NCBI GenBank assembly: GCA_015680685.1
Contig: MNCI01011117.1
Span: 101,718 to 165,717 of the forward strand
DNA: 64,000 nt
Direction: 5' to 3'
Source of the DNA: Gnetum montanum
Taxonomy: Eukaryota; Streptophyta; Gnetopsida; Gnetales; Gnetaceae
Translations under genes and position numbers: made by a program
In this document: positions 1-11,520 of the stretch, piece by piece
Layout of the letters: the number at the start of each line of letters is the position of its first letter
Numbering within the stretch: position 1 is the first letter of the stretch
Notes under the pieces: generated by a model
What the model saw: the letters and a program-made list of their open reading frames with translations, nothing else
What the model was told of the DNA's origin: nothing
Database searches by the model: none

Positions 1-1
1 T

Positions 2-2446
2 GTCCTCTCTGAACAAGGTGCCTGGTACTTAGGAGAAACGTACCTGTTTTGGCACAATAAAGAGCAAGGCACCACAGTAAACATCGGTGGTGTGACAGTG
101 GATTTTTCTGCATAGGTGATTTCGGAAGTGTTAAACCTTCCGAATTCAGGCCCACATGTTGCTCAGTTATCCACCCGATCAGACCCTGACGTGCGAAAGG
201 ATTGGCTAGAGAAGGCTTATGGTAGAGATAAGGCTTTTGGTGAGCTGACCACAGAAGAGCGAGTCTATTTCAAAATCGGGACCTATCACCTCTTCCCTAC
301 AAAAGGTTTAAAAAGAATATCAACGTACGCGGCAAGAGGATGTGCAGTGTTGATGGGAAAGGTTAACGCTAACCTTCCTCATCTATATTTGACGGAGATC
401 TTAAGGTGATTCGAGGAACGGAAGATAGGGAAAATGGCACTCCCTTTTCCTTGCCTTATCAGAAAACTGTTTCGTCGGGCAGGTATTCGGGGATACACGA
501 ATGATGTCCTCCGAAAGGCCCAAAATGCTTCTTACACTGAATTGTTAAAGGCGCTAGCTCCAAGAAAGAGCACTGGCGAAGATCTGGGACCTGATGAAGA
601 AGATGAAGAAGAAATGACTGGAACCCCTGCAACTCAACTTGCAGGACCCAGTCAACCTCCAGCCACAGGCCCCAGCCAACAACAAGAAGCAGGACCAGGC
701 ATAGGCCAGGATCAGCCACCGTCGCAAGACTATAGACCGTCAATGAGCCATTTGTGGGCCATTGCTGAGATGGTCAGTTGGGGAAGTCGTGATGACACCA
801 GTCTCTTTCGTGTGATCGATGATGCCAGGCAGCCTACAATTTCAATAGATCGCACAAGGGGTGAGTTGTCAGTGCAAACAGGAGGAGGGGAAAGTAGATG
901 GTCACAATGGATTTCTGGGCGTGCGACATCTTTTCAAGTGCAATTAGAGACTGGTGAAGGGGCCACGGTGGTGGTCATGCAACACCAGGATGCCGCAGGA
1001 GCAGCTGAAGTGGTCACTGACCACATCAAAGAATCTTTTAATGTACTTGTTGTGCCACTGGCGGATCTTTCAGGAGCACAGGATGCTCAAACTATCGCCG
1101 GAACCTCAATGACTCCTGCAGAACATGAGGATGTATTGGATCGATTGCTTCAAATAGGGCAAGTTTTAACGTCTCTGTTTGACATCCCCCAGGATATAAC
1201 GGCAATTCAGTCAGACCTCATTTCGACAAAGGGAAAACTGATCTTGTCCGAGGTAAGGGCTGAGCATGCTGAAGCTGAAGTGCAGAAATTACAAGAGCAG
1301 CTCATCGCCTTACAAGCAGCACAGCGGGATCCCTTGCGATTGGTTCCCGCAGACCAGTTAGACAATTTTAGAATGGAGCAAATAACCAAATTAATTGCAG
1401 AAAATAAGAAGGTGGCAAAAGAAAAGGAGACGGCCTCTTGGGATGCCTCCGCAGCAAAGGCGCAAACCCATGCGCATCTTAAGGCACTCAAGGCCTTACA
1501 AGAAGAGAATAAGCAGTTGGTTGCTGATAACCTTCGGTTGACTTCTGTGGAGAAACAAAAGAATGTTCTCGATGAGCACTTTCATCGGCTGCGAGAACAA
1601 TTCATCCGAGTCAACCAGGATGTAAGCCGTTTAGCCAGAGAAAATAGAACCCTCTCAATGGAGGAGGTGCGCGCTATTCGACAGAAATCAGCCATCGAGA
1701 TTAGCGCGTGGCAGAATGAGGCTAAACGACACGAGAAGCTGAAGGAGCACTTCCGTGACCAGGTGGGGATGTACAAACAGATCCTGGAGAAGGAGATCCA
1801 TATGGCAAAAGCCCAAATCAACAACATCAGTGCCCAGCACACTGATTGGGGGGCCATATTGGACACTTATGCCTATGCCCACCAGGCGGAAATTAAGAAC
1901 CGGGACCTGCAGATCCAAGACTTAACCGAATACATGGAGTTGGCAAACCTTCGATATGCCAACCTGGCCATGTTAACAGCAGGACGCCCGAGGTCAGAGC
2001 TCGAGCAGCAGGTAGCTTCCACCTACATCAAATATGAAGCAGAGTTTGCAGAACGAAAGAAGTTGGCTGAAAAATTAGATGTTGCAAATTCTGAACTCGC
2101 GGTGGTAAAAGAGAGCTACCAAGGGCAGAAAGATGTGGCAACCGACTTGGCTCGACGGCTAACAGAACTTCACGAATACAAAGACAAAGCCAGAGCCTTT
2201 GAAGAGGAACGACGGGTGTTTGCGGCGTGGTACGTCAAAGCTAATCAGATGTTCCCGCAACTACCCTGTCCGTGGGAAGTGCCGACTCCATCAAACATTG
2301 GAGCATCAGCATGGACGGCACAAGACCCTCGGACCGAAGAGGAGAAGCTCCAGGCTATTCTTCAGCATCATCAATCTTCAAAACTTGGAGCACGTGACAA
2401 AGGGAAAGCACCCATGGAGGAGCCACCGCCACCAGGAACTACATGA
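2..2446 (+). pseudogene. E1 ORF3: plant-transposon-domain coiled-coil protein, two nonsense codons
   Basis: The reading frame is open from base 2 to the TGA at 2444-2446 except for TAG at 113-115 and TGA at 407-409. Other copies have glutamine codons at these places. The N-terminal part holds motifs shared by all ORF3 copies: WYLGETY, ISEVLNLP, ERVYFKIGTYH and ALPFPCLIRKL. From memory these resemble the 'putative plant transposon protein' family (PF20167-like). Next come an acidic, Q/P-rich linker (about 570-730) and a long charged heptad-like coiled coil (about 1210-2230). The C-terminal module (FPQLPCPWEVPTPSNIG) ends in a PPPPG tail. I see no signal peptide or membrane segment. The 5' end is cut by the window edge. 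The function is unknown; its position matches the env-like gene of Athila elements, but it does not look like an envelope protein. Confidence 0.8.
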
Positions 2447-2602
2447 GTTCCACATTTTTGTAGTTGTAGCATTTTTTCTCTGTGTTGTGTCTTCCCACAC
2501 TGCGGCATTAGTCCATTTCTTTTTCTAGTTAATAATCCCATACCTATCCACTGTGTAATCACTGAAGCTTGTTCTCCTTGTAACTCGAGGACGAGTTTTT
2601 AT

Positions 2603-2617
2603 TCAGTCGTGGGGGTA
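2603..2617 (+). other. E1 polypurine tract
   Basis: The sequence TCAGTCGTGGGGGTA abuts the LTR start TGATGAG. The same motif precedes the 3' LTR of every gypsy element in the window. It is the expected primer site for plus-strand synthesis. Confidence 0.8.
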
Positions 2618-3609
2618 TGATGAGACGCGGTTTGCGTCGGCCGCGATATCGCGTACGCGATATCGCGTCCTTCCCTACGATATCGCGTACGCGATATCGC
2701 AGTCCGCCGCCATGTCTATAAATAAGAGGCGGCACCCCCTTGTTTGGGGATCCCAGTTTTAGTGTAGCGAAGCTCTGGCAGTTTGATCCCTCCAGAGTTA
2801 GAATTTTCCCGTGTCTGCCCGCAGTGTGGTGAATGTGATTGTACGGTGTCTTTATTCGAGTGTGCCGTACTTGGACACGCACATGACCGGCAATAAAGAT
2901 CGAGATTACTTCATCATTGCAGCATTCACTTAGTTTATTTATTGTTATTTATTTAATGTTATTTATTGCTTTCATAGCGCGGTGTAAGTACGACTTAACT
3001 ACGAGCATCTACGGGTGTGTACGGCTAGTTAAGGAATCGGTTACTTATCGCGATTAGTTTCTCACCCTTAAACTCCTAGAAGCGGAACGAGTTCGACTTG
3101 ATTACGAGCATTTAAGTGTGACTGCTTGGTAGCCCAGTGGTGTAGCTAGGGGGATCTACGCTTGGTAACCCAGTGGCGTATTTGGGGTCTGCGCTTGGTA
3201 ATCCCAGTGGCGTACCTAGGCCTATGCTTGGTAGTCCCTATGGCAGTCGTGTACGAAGTCCAAGATGTGTACGGTTGATCAAGGAANGTACAGTTGATCA
3301 AGGAATCGGTTGCTCATCGCACTTAGGCTAGATTAGATTTTCTTACCCTTTTTCCTCTTAGCTTAGCTTAGTTAGTATTATTTTCCACTGCCTTTAGGAG
3401 TAGCATTAGATTAGGAACACATCATACACCTCATCTAGACTAAACCATACGTGACATATGCAAAACTAGTCTAGATGGGAAGACAGCAAACTGCGACCTA
3501 AGGCTAACTATCTAGATACCACAACTAGTCCATCTGCGGAGTTCGACCGGATCGCGCATGCGACGCTCGTTTCGTATGGTTGAGTGTAGGGGTACCTCGC
3601 CACTCATCA
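2618..3609 (+). repeat. E1 3' LTR (992 bp)
   Basis: It begins TGATGAG directly after the PPT and ends CTCATCA, forming 7-bp inverted termini. No primer-binding site follows, as expected for a 3' LTR. A single-N contig join at 3287 is flanked by two near-identical copies of a 14-base stretch ending GTTGATCAAGGAA, so the true length may be slightly shorter. Confidence 0.92.
2642..2726 (+). promoter_or_regulatory. E1 LTR promoter: two long perfect palindromes and TATA box
   Basis: Two perfect palindromes lie at 2642-2667 (26 bp) and 2678-2699 (22 bp). Each consists of two GCGATATCGC-type half-sites around a central GTAC. The TATA box CTATAAATAAG is at 2716-2726, about 17 bp downstream. The layout is typical of a U3 core promoter with upstream binding sites for a dimeric factor. 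Confidence 0.7.
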
Positions 3610-3639
3610 GAAACTAATATTCAATGCTACATAAAATAG

Positions 3640-4420
3640 TGAACTTGATTATTGTTTTGTAAACTTTTTCTTTTAGGATCTTTTTATCTTGTAAAACACC
3701 ATTAGCTTGCCTCAATTTTATTTCTTATATTCTTGTCAATTTCACCATCTAATTAGAACATTGATCTTAGGTGACAAAACTATTTGCAATGAGAGACTTT
3801 TGGCCTTGAATTATTACTTCTAATTTATCGTTGTTAATACTTTCACTAAAATTACATTCCATACATTATATTTTACTTCTAGTAAGTATGCACAAGAAGA
3901 TTCATCCTACATTTTCTTAGTTACTTCATCCATAATAATAGTAAACAAAAAAGGACTATAGACCTACTATATGGTTAGCAAATTAGAAGTTATTCCACAT
4001 GTTCTTCTAATTCTAGTAGTTAGCTTTATTATATCTTGAGTCCCTTTAATATATTTATTAGAAATGTTTTTGCTTTGTAAAACCCACCAAATAATATCAT
4101 ATGTAGATTTTTCAATTTTTTAAACTTCTTTATCCATTATCATATTAAGAAAAGAGCCTATATAGTTGATCTTCTTTACATAAAGCTATATTGATTTTCT
4201 AACATTATTAATTCAAGTTTGAGATGTTGCTCTACAATTCTCTTACCAAGTTTCATTATATGGCTCATAAACTTGATTCCTCTATAATTTTCATAGTTTT
4301 GCATAATCTTCTTTATTCTTATGGATGGGAACAATAGTTTTTCCTCCAATTTTTAGGCATTTCTCCATTCTTCACAATGGAGAAATCTTCTTTCAAATTT
4401 GAAATCCTTTTAGGGTTCAT
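3640..4420 (-). mobile_element. Degenerate RTE-type LINE reverse transcriptase fragment
   Basis: The minus strand contains decayed but recognisable non-LTR RT motifs. Around 4230-4330 it reads close to NYRGIKFMSHIMKL, and around 3890-3960 close to a 'LSPFLFTIIMDEV' block, in the right order for an RTE RT. Stops and frameshifts are frequent. The rest of the interval to 5032 is AT-rich and shows nothing I can name. Confidence 0.6.
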
Positions 4421-5032
4421 CCAAACATATAATCGCACATAAGCTAACTACAACCAATGTTGTGTAACTTGGTCCAAGTGAATTAATGGGTCAAACTAGC
4501 TTGTTATGAGAAAAGATTTAAGGATCAAACTTCTATGTTCTTGTCTAAACATACATTCTAAGTTTGGTGAAATAACAATGATACCATATGTAAAATAGAA
4601 AAAGAACAAAGTAAATTTGAAACTAGGAGAAGAATATAGAAGTATCAAAATAAGAACATGAAGTAATTAAAACATCTTATCAATTTTTTCTAGTAGCTAT
4701 CAAGTTTTGATAAACATGGAAATGAAGAGTTGAGAAACTAATACCTAAAGGGGAGTGTTAGAATGTATTTATAAGTTGATATATTATCATTTAAAAATTA
4801 AATGTTTTCATAAACCATCTTATAACAATAAAGTCTTGAACTTCAATAATGGTAAGCTCTTAAGAAGAATACTCAGTTAATCCAAATGGAAATCTCAATG
4901 AAACTTACTTAAGACATTGGTCCAAGTCCTAAGAACTAATTTAGGAGTAAGTTTTGAGAAATACCGAATATCTAAAAGGAACTAGGACCATGGAGGACCA
5001 AGATTGAAAAACGTAATCAATGAATTCATTAT

Positions 5033-5909
5033 TAATGAGTGGCTAGGTACCCCTACGCCCAACCATATGAATCACAGGCGTTCACAAGTGACTCAGTAGA
5101 ATTCTGTAGACTGTAAGCACTTAAAACCTTTGGGTTAGAATGGTCACTGTCTTCCTAATCTCACTTGCGATGTCTCTTTACGATGGTTAAGTGAGATTAA
5201 GGCTAATGATTTTTATATCTTTTTGCATATCTTTTGGCGGCTAATTAAGGTATGAAAAGTAAGGAATAAACTATTATCTAATCTATAATTATCCTAGCTT
5301 ATACTCTAACTATTCCTAGCATAAGTATCCGATCCCATCTTCCGAGCACGTTCTAGACATCTCCTAACACTTCTGGGGTACCAGACATTAAGCGTCACTG
5401 GGCTTACCAAGTGTTTGATTTACGTTCGAGATGGTCGTACTTATGGCCTTTACAAACTACAAATAAGCGATAGTGATTAAGATAACAATAATGGAAACTT
5501 AAGTAATTAACAAGCAACTAACAAAGTATAAACATCTTAAACTACTGAATGCATAAAATAGCTAAGTCCAAATGCTGCAAGGAATGCTTGAATAGTTCAT
5601 CTTTATTGTCGTCATGCCAATGGGCTCAGATACATCAACACTCGAATAAAGAGCTGATCACTCTTCTTACACCTGCTGCGGGCACTTGGAAAATATTCTA
5701 TCTCCTGTAGGAACAAACTACAAGAGCTTCGCTACAACTAATTGAAAATATGCCTAAATGAGACGTAAGGCCCTCTTATTTATAGGTCGAGATAGGCGGC
5801 TACGTAAACAGGGCCACGTCGATGTAGGGAGGCTACATCAACAGGCCTGTGTCGACGCGGCCACGTATACGCAGCCCAGTCGACACATTGACTTAATGAC
5901 ACTTCATCA
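5033..5909 (-). repeat. E2 3' LTR (877 bp)
   Basis: On the minus strand it starts TGATGAAGTG next to a PPT-like tract (5910-5925) and ends CTCATTA, one base off the family's CTCATCA. It is collinear with the E3 LTRs. GTATAC and GTCGAC dyads lie near 5850-5890 and a TATAAATA box is near 5777-5790, both on the minus strand. Confidence 0.88.
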
Positions 5910-6160
5910 TACCCCCACGACTGAGCAAAAACTTGTCCTCAAGTTACTTTAGAATTTGGAAGGTATGGATTCTTATTTACAACACACATAACTTAAACAC
6001 ATACATGACACACACATGACACAACATGAATTTGACCAAGTGCTTGAGTTACAGAGGAGGAAAAATTACAAAAATGATGGTGTTTAAAGATAAAATTGAA
6101 CACCTCGCTGGTCCTAGAGCCTCTACTATGTAGGGTGATGCACAAAATTGCTGGAGAAGA

Positions 6161-9016
6161 TCACACCATCCCTGGGGGTGGTGGTTCTGATGGACCTTCT
6201 CTAGCCTCTGGCCCATGCGTTGGTGGTGGCACGGATGACGATTGCCCTGCGGTAGCTACAACTTCTGGAGGTATTCGGAAAGCCTCCAAGAGAGCCCTTA
6301 TCTTTTCTTCTTTGCTCCTAGGGTCATTCACGGTCCAGGAAGCTTCTCCAATGTGTGCTAAAACTGGAACATCCCAAGGGCATGCCAGCACCGGAAGGAG
6401 TTCTTTCAAGTTGACAAACCAGGCTACGAACTACTTGCGTTCGATGTCGAATGCTCGAATTGATGCCTATAGCTGCTGGTAGTCATTCATTCTTTGGCCC
6501 AGGTCCTCCGCAACTATATGTTGTCCTTCAAAGCTTGTGTGGAGGACCTCAAGTTTCGCACTGGCCGTTGCCAGCTTCTGTTTTGTAGCCTTATGTGCCT
6601 GGAACTCACCCTCGTATAGGGAATATGAGGCAGCAACTTGCTTTTCTAACTTTGACCGCGGTCTCCCAGCTATGAGCATGGGAAGGTTTTCATATCAGAG
6701 GTTGGCAAGCTCCATGTATTCTATCATATCTTCAATTTGTAGCTCCTTTAGGCAGATTTCAGCTTTATTGTAGTCGTTCAACCCATCGAAGATAGGTTGC
6801 CATGCATCGCCTCTTTCTTGGAGCTGCTAGAGTGCTTGGTTCATCTTGGCCTTTACGACTTGAATATCCTTTTCATTCACTTCCTTCTACAATCTCACTT
6901 GGTCCCTGTAATGATTTTTGACTTTTTCAAATTTCAGGGCCTCATTTTTCCAAGCAGAAATCTCAATTGCAAACTTCTGTCGTAATGCCCAAACCTCCTC
7001 CATTGACAGATTTTGATTTTCAGTAGCCAACCTCCTTATGTTAGCGTTCACCCTGGCTAGCTTTTCTTGTTGTTGGTGAATGAAATTTTTCATGTGTTCG
7101 TTCTCTGCACTAACATTGCACAGGTGATGAACCGCTACGGTCATCCGCACGTTCTCTTGGTGAACCTCTGCCAAGTCCTTGTCTAAGTGATATGCTTAGG
7201 CATCTGCCACGAACTTGTCGAGGATCGCTGTCTCCCGCACATCCTCAACAATCTGAAGTCTAAGTTGAAGTTGTTGAAAAGCTTCATCCCTGGTGATGTC
7301 GCAGTCAAGGATGGCTAGATCAACAAGTTAGGCTCTTAATTGGGCTACCTCTATTGCCAAGCATTGACAAGCAGCTTGAGCAACTTCTAGTTGCCCTTCT
7401 AAAATGAGGCTCTTTCCCCTTGCCGAGAGCATCTCCAACTGGGTTGCAGTAATGTTGTTTGGAAGGTCGAAGACATTTGGAAGCAATTGCCCAATTCCCA
7501 CCAGTCGGTCCAACAACTTTTCATGTTGGGCTGCATCAATCTTACTACGTGAAGTTTCGGCAGACACTTGTACATCTTGTAGTCCATGAATGTTCGGTAC
7601 AGGTGCTACTAGTGCATTGAGAGCTATAGCAATTGTGTCAGCAACCACTTCGGCCGTAACTTCCTGTCCCTGGTGCTACATCACTAGGACCATCGCCCCT
7701 TCACCATCTTCCAAGCGTACCAAGAAGGTAGCAGTATTCCCTAAAATTTTAGGGAATAACTGCGGAGTTGACACTGTCACTTCTTGGATGCTTGGATCTA
7801 TTCTGGTTGGAGCTTGTGCTCCAGTGATGGAGAATATCGGCCTTGCCCTTTCAAGCAAGCTAACTGATTGAGCCACTTGCTCCAGGTGGCTCATGGGAGG
7901 GTGATAGACTGAAGGGTCTTCTCCTCCACTAGTCTTGCTAGATTGCCCTTGCTGGCTCGAGAGCACTTCCCGAATCTTGCGGATGTATTCTACCGTGGTG
8001 TGCGAGCCTGGCTACGTTGTTTGTGCAGGTGGTGGAGGTGGTTGTTACTCCTCCTCTATCTATGTGGAAGCAGGAGTTTTATCTTTCATCATCTCTCGCC
8101 ACGAGGCAATTAGGGCATGTCGGATTACATCATTGGAATACCATGCTATCCTTGCCCATTTGCACAACTTCCGGATTAGGCAGGGAAAGGGGAGAGCTCT
8201 TATTCCATGTTCCTTCTCAACGAACCTTTTTTCAATCTCTAGAAATAGTAGCTGTGGAAGACTCATGGGGAATTTCCCACTCAATGTGGCACACGCACGA
8301 GTGAAGAAGGCTGTGATTTTACTGGGTCTTACCATTGGGTTCAGGTGGTAAGACGTGATCTTTGAGTACACTCTTTCCGCCATGGTTAGGGATCCAAACT
8401 CCTTGCGCTCTACCCCATAGCACTGTTTGGTCCATTTCGCCTTTACCTTTGGATCAGCCTGCTTTGGAATTTCCACCACATCTACCCCAGTTTCGGGCAA
8501 CCCCAGAGCTTACGCTATCACCTTTGAAGAGTAAGAGACATAAATGTCTTTGATTCTTACTCTAGACCCTGGTTGTCGATTCGTCCAAAAGAGATAAGTT
8601 TCTCCTAAGTACCATTCACCACTGGTTGTGATGATTGGCCACATCGAAGAGTTCTGCAGTTGGAGCCTCGCATCTTCTGGCATGTTCTCGAGGAATGGTC
8701 CAAAATTTAGCTCTTGAAGGACCATTCGTTGCATCTCGTGCGGCATGATAGCATCAAGGCAAGCTTGAGTCAGGGTGACCTCAAGCCATGGTTCTATCCC
8801 AAGAGTTTCATCCTCGAGCGATTGCTTGCCGGGAATCTCCTCTTTGGGAATCTGATGAACAAATTCCACGTCAGGTCTTTTGCTGAAGGGCCCAGTTGCA
8901 TGAGAGCTCTCTGCATGCTCTAGCGGTTGCACACCTCGCCCCCTTCCTGTGCATGGGCGCTTATCCCTTAGTTGTGATGGTACTTCATCCGTTGGGTGCT
9001 TCGGTTTAGGCACCAT
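6161..9016 (-). pseudogene. E2 ORF3: full-length frame with multiple nonsense codons
   Basis: From the ATG at 9016 to the stop at 6161-6163 the frame is exactly 952 codons with no net frameshift, interrupted only by stop codons. The start is supported by conservation: the ATG directly follows a GATTGCAG acceptor-like sequence, as in the other copies. Order of parts: WYLGETY and YVSYSS domain (about 8510-8680), LPFPCLIRKL (about 8165), a proline-rich linker, coiled coil (about 7500-6470), then a CPWDVP module and PPPPG tail near 6170. It is homologous to E3 ORF3 (22178-24872) and more distantly to E1, E4 and E5. The frame pattern indicates decay by point substitution. Confidence 0.8.
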
Positions 9017-9098
9017 CTGCAATCAACATAACCGCTCGTTAGACTGTTCATAAGTAGCTTAAGATGGTTCGTATATACCTTCTCAGTTTGACCAAGTT

Positions 9099-9099
9099 N
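9099..9099. other. Single-N contig join hiding part of the E2 ORF3 leader
   Basis: Comparison with E3 21880-22100 shows that about 190 bp of leader, including the PPT-like G-run, is absent here. The N therefore stands for a gap of unknown size. Confidence 0.6.
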
Positions 9100-9178
9100 G
9101 GGAAAGGTTAGGCAGAAAAAATGGCAAAAACTCCCCTCAATTTGGATCCCAAATGATAAAATTTTCAAAGCGCAGCAG

Positions 9179-9272
9179 GTGTATATATAGGGTTCAGGTG
9201 CTGCATCGACGAGGTCGCATATACGTAGTCACTGTGTCGACAGGGCCCCGTATACGCAGGGGTGTTAACCTA
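9179..9272 (-). promoter_or_regulatory. E2 internal promoter upstream of ORF3
   Basis: On the minus strand, dyad-rich sequence with GTATAC, GTCGAC and ATCGA cores (about 9200-9272) is followed by a TATA box, CTATATATACAC (9179-9190), about 165 bp before the ORF3 ATG plus the missing leader. The dyads are of the same type as in the LTRs of this family. Confidence 0.55.
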
Positions 9273-9527
9273 TTGACTAGCGTTGACCAACCCATATAAA
9301 GCCCAAAATGATGAATTTGAAACATCAAATTAGGGCGGTTGAAGTGCCTAAGAGGCTCGGACATGGCTGAGGACATGAGGAAGGTAATTGGGCTTGAAAA
9401 AGAGACAAAAATAGGACAACAGGACTCAGAAAGAATTCCACGGGGAATAAATCAAGCAATGGGACCTGAAAACTAGTCAACCACGAAATCCAAAGGATGG
9501 GAGGCTTAACAAGTAGGATCAAGTAGA

Positions 9528-9553
9528 TGCAAGTGGGTCCTCCCCATAGTAGG
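9528..9553 (-). other. Conserved spacer block (E2 copy)
   Basis: The minus strand contains TATGGGGAGGACCCACTT preceded by CCTAC. It is nearly identical to blocks at 21456-21481 (E3), 50666-50690 (E4) and 62361-62384 (E7), each in the non-coding spacer upstream of the internal promoter. Confidence 0.7.
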
Positions 9554-11007
9554 CCATAGCCTTAGTAGCCCCTGCATACCCTCGACACCAGGGTCCATGG
9601 GCCCCGAGGCCAAGAAATGGTATTTGCCAAGTAAGACTCCTACCCAAGAGATCCCACCAAGGCATGGGAAACCCATGGATATCATGACACACCTTCATGA
9701 CATAAGACAGGTAGTGAGGTGAGTGACGGAGGGAATAGGGTGAGGAGAGAGAGACGAGAGAATGGTATTCTGATCATCGGGCACATGAAACCCCATGTGT
9801 AGATGTGGTTAAGTGACCTGGTAGGACCGTTCCTGAGTTCAGACCCAAAACCATCCGCATTCAGTGACATTGCAGCAATAGATGAGGTCCCAGCCATCCC
9901 CCAAGGAAGTAAGAATGACCCCACAGAGAACCACCACTCCAACAAATGTGAAAGGAAGGAAGTGAGATGGGACGAAGTTAGAGGGGACCAAGGAAGCCCC
10001 TTAACTAGTGCAGTGGCCCATGAGAGGCGATCTAAGGGGTGTGCTTTGAATTCCCACATAGTGATTTTTCTTCTTATTTGGGGGAACCACACCATGCAGA
10101 GACCTAGGAATTTTCGCATGCATCCGACCAAGGGGTGTGCGTTGAATCCTCATGTTTATTTCTTTTATTTTGTTCTTTTTCATTTTTTTTTTGTTTTCTT
10201 TTTGAATTTTTTAGTGAGGACCACACCATGCAAGGTTGAACTACCCAGAAGCTTCCATGGAGAGAAGGACATGGAGTGGTAGGAAATTCGTAAGGACATA
10301 CCAACAACCTTAGAGGGTAAAACAGAGCAACGAATATTGCATTCCCCTTGAAGTCACACCCGATTCAATCCATAGGGTCATCCCCAAGTCTGGGAACCAC
10401 ACAAGTCACACATTAATTAAAATTTTGTTAAGTGAAGGGGTTGCATGTTTTCAACAGAATGAAAACCATCCGTGCAAGACATCTAAAGATAACAAGACGA
10501 CGTATTAGCAATTATGCGAAAAATGAAACATACACAAAGAAACAAAAAATAAGTAGAGAAAGGAAAAAATGTACAAAGAATTTGCAAACGTATGAACGAT
10601 GGTGAAAAAAAAAGTGTAAAACAAAAAATTACAAAATAACGAGGGGTGTAGTGGAATGGTCAGCAGGGACGATGGTCTCCCTCATAACTGGGTGGAAAGG
10701 AGGAGATGCGAAAAAAGAAGTGAGGTTGTCTTGGTGATGATGAGGCGACATCCCTGGTTAGGTGGGGCCCATGGAAAGGGGTGAGTTCCAAGGGCACATG
10801 TTTGAAGCTCTTAGGAATGTGTAAATTTCCCCATTCACTATGATCATTGACAGTTGGGGCCCATTGAAGAACCTATTCCATTTCATCCATGCGTTCAACA
10901 TAAGCTAGTACAAGCCCCTCAGATGGTTCCATGCACATTGCACTGCTAGCATGGGTAGCTGCCAGCCACTGGGTGCCCTCTTGTTTTGTGGCTACTGCGT
11001 ATAGGCA
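9554..11007 (-). other. E2 pol-to-ORF3 spacer with the RT-integrase deletion junction
   Basis: On the minus strand the sequence follows E3's post-protease region to about 10790. It then resumes at the equivalent of E3 about 20085-20160, shortly after integrase. The remainder matches the E3 spacer: pyrimidine-rich tracts, TTTTACACTTTTTT, and GGTGTGG...CACACC units. Short ORFs here are low-complexity or antisense shadows. Confidence 0.6.
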
Positions 11008-11520
11008 CTATGGAACTAGTGATTTTGCGGTACACCTACTACATGTTTGGATGGATGTCCACGTAACGAACCATAATTGCTGCACACAGTTGCACCCTAA
11101 GTCACTGTACGCGATGCATGGAACATACTTCTTCTCGATCTTTCCAAAAGGATTTTCCTTTAAAATTTTAAGGGAAAGATCTTGGAGACCTAGTCTTGCA
11201 TCCACCATGCTCAGCCAAGCTCTTCCCATTATGATTGGGAAGTCCCCCCTGCAATTCTCTACATTGATGATAAGGAAATCAGCAGGATAGTACCACCCGC
11301 AAATGGTGGTCACAATGTCCTCTACCATTCCCAAGGGAACAATGATGGACTGGTCTGCCAATTCGAGCCGGATGTTGCTCTTCTTTAATGGGGGTAAGTT
11401 CCAATTCTTGTACATGTCATGCGAGATCAAATTGACTCCTGACCCTGAGTCTAGAAGAGCTTTACAGGGCTCATTTTCTGCCACCTGAAGATGGATGAGG
11501 GGACTTCCCAGATTAGTCAA
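11008..11520 (-). CDS. E2 retropepsin-like aspartic protease domain
   Basis: An open 170-codon frame on the minus strand carries the retropepsin active-site motif LLDSGSGVNLIS and the downstream hydrophobic-glycine motif FPIIMGRAWL, the expected pair for a gypsy protease. It matches E3 16657-16983, which has lost the second motif. The apparent start is only the first codon after the upstream region; in vivo it would be part of a Gag-Pol polyprotein. An in-frame TAG about 13 codons upstream of the GSPLIHLQ motif is shared with E3. The protease is intact although the element lacks RT and integrase. Confidence 0.75.
   Translation of the reverse strand: MTNLGSPLIHLQVAENEPCKALLDSGSGVNLISHDMYKNWNLPPLKKSNIRLELADQSIIVPLGMVEDIVTTICGWYYPADFLIINVENCRGDFPIIMGRAWLSMVDARLGLQDLSLKILKENPFGKIEKKYVPCIAYSDLGCNCVQQLWFVTWTSIQTCSRCTAKSLVP

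Larger units (their letters stand above)
1..3609 (+). mobile_element. E1: 3' part of an Athila-like Ty3/gypsy LTR retrotransposon
   Basis: The window opens inside the accessory ORF3 of this element and runs through the polypurine tract into a 992-bp 3' LTR. ORF3, PPT and LTR are collinear with E5 (38330-42022), which places them in one family. The CpG-rich LTR palindromes are intact and ORF3 has only two in-frame stops, so this is probably the youngest element here. Its 5' half lies outside the window, so its target duplication cannot be tested. Confidence 0.9.

Noticed and set aside
459-1918. Minus-strand ORFs inside E1 ORF3
   Set aside because: Antisense shadows of the coiled-coil coding sequence, with no conserved counterpart in other copies.
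434-2446. Host kinesin/myosin-like coiled-coil gene
   Set aside because: The same protein occurs in six element copies, always directly before a PPT and LTR; it belongs to the retroelement.
2642-2700. CRISPR-like or satellite repeat from the regular palindromes
   Set aside because: Only two units within a defined LTR, followed by a TATA box, in a plant genome; promoter dyads explain them better.
9803-10282. Plus-strand 159-codon ORF in the E2 spacer
   Set aside because: Antisense to the E2 spacer, low-complexity C-terminus, not open in E3.
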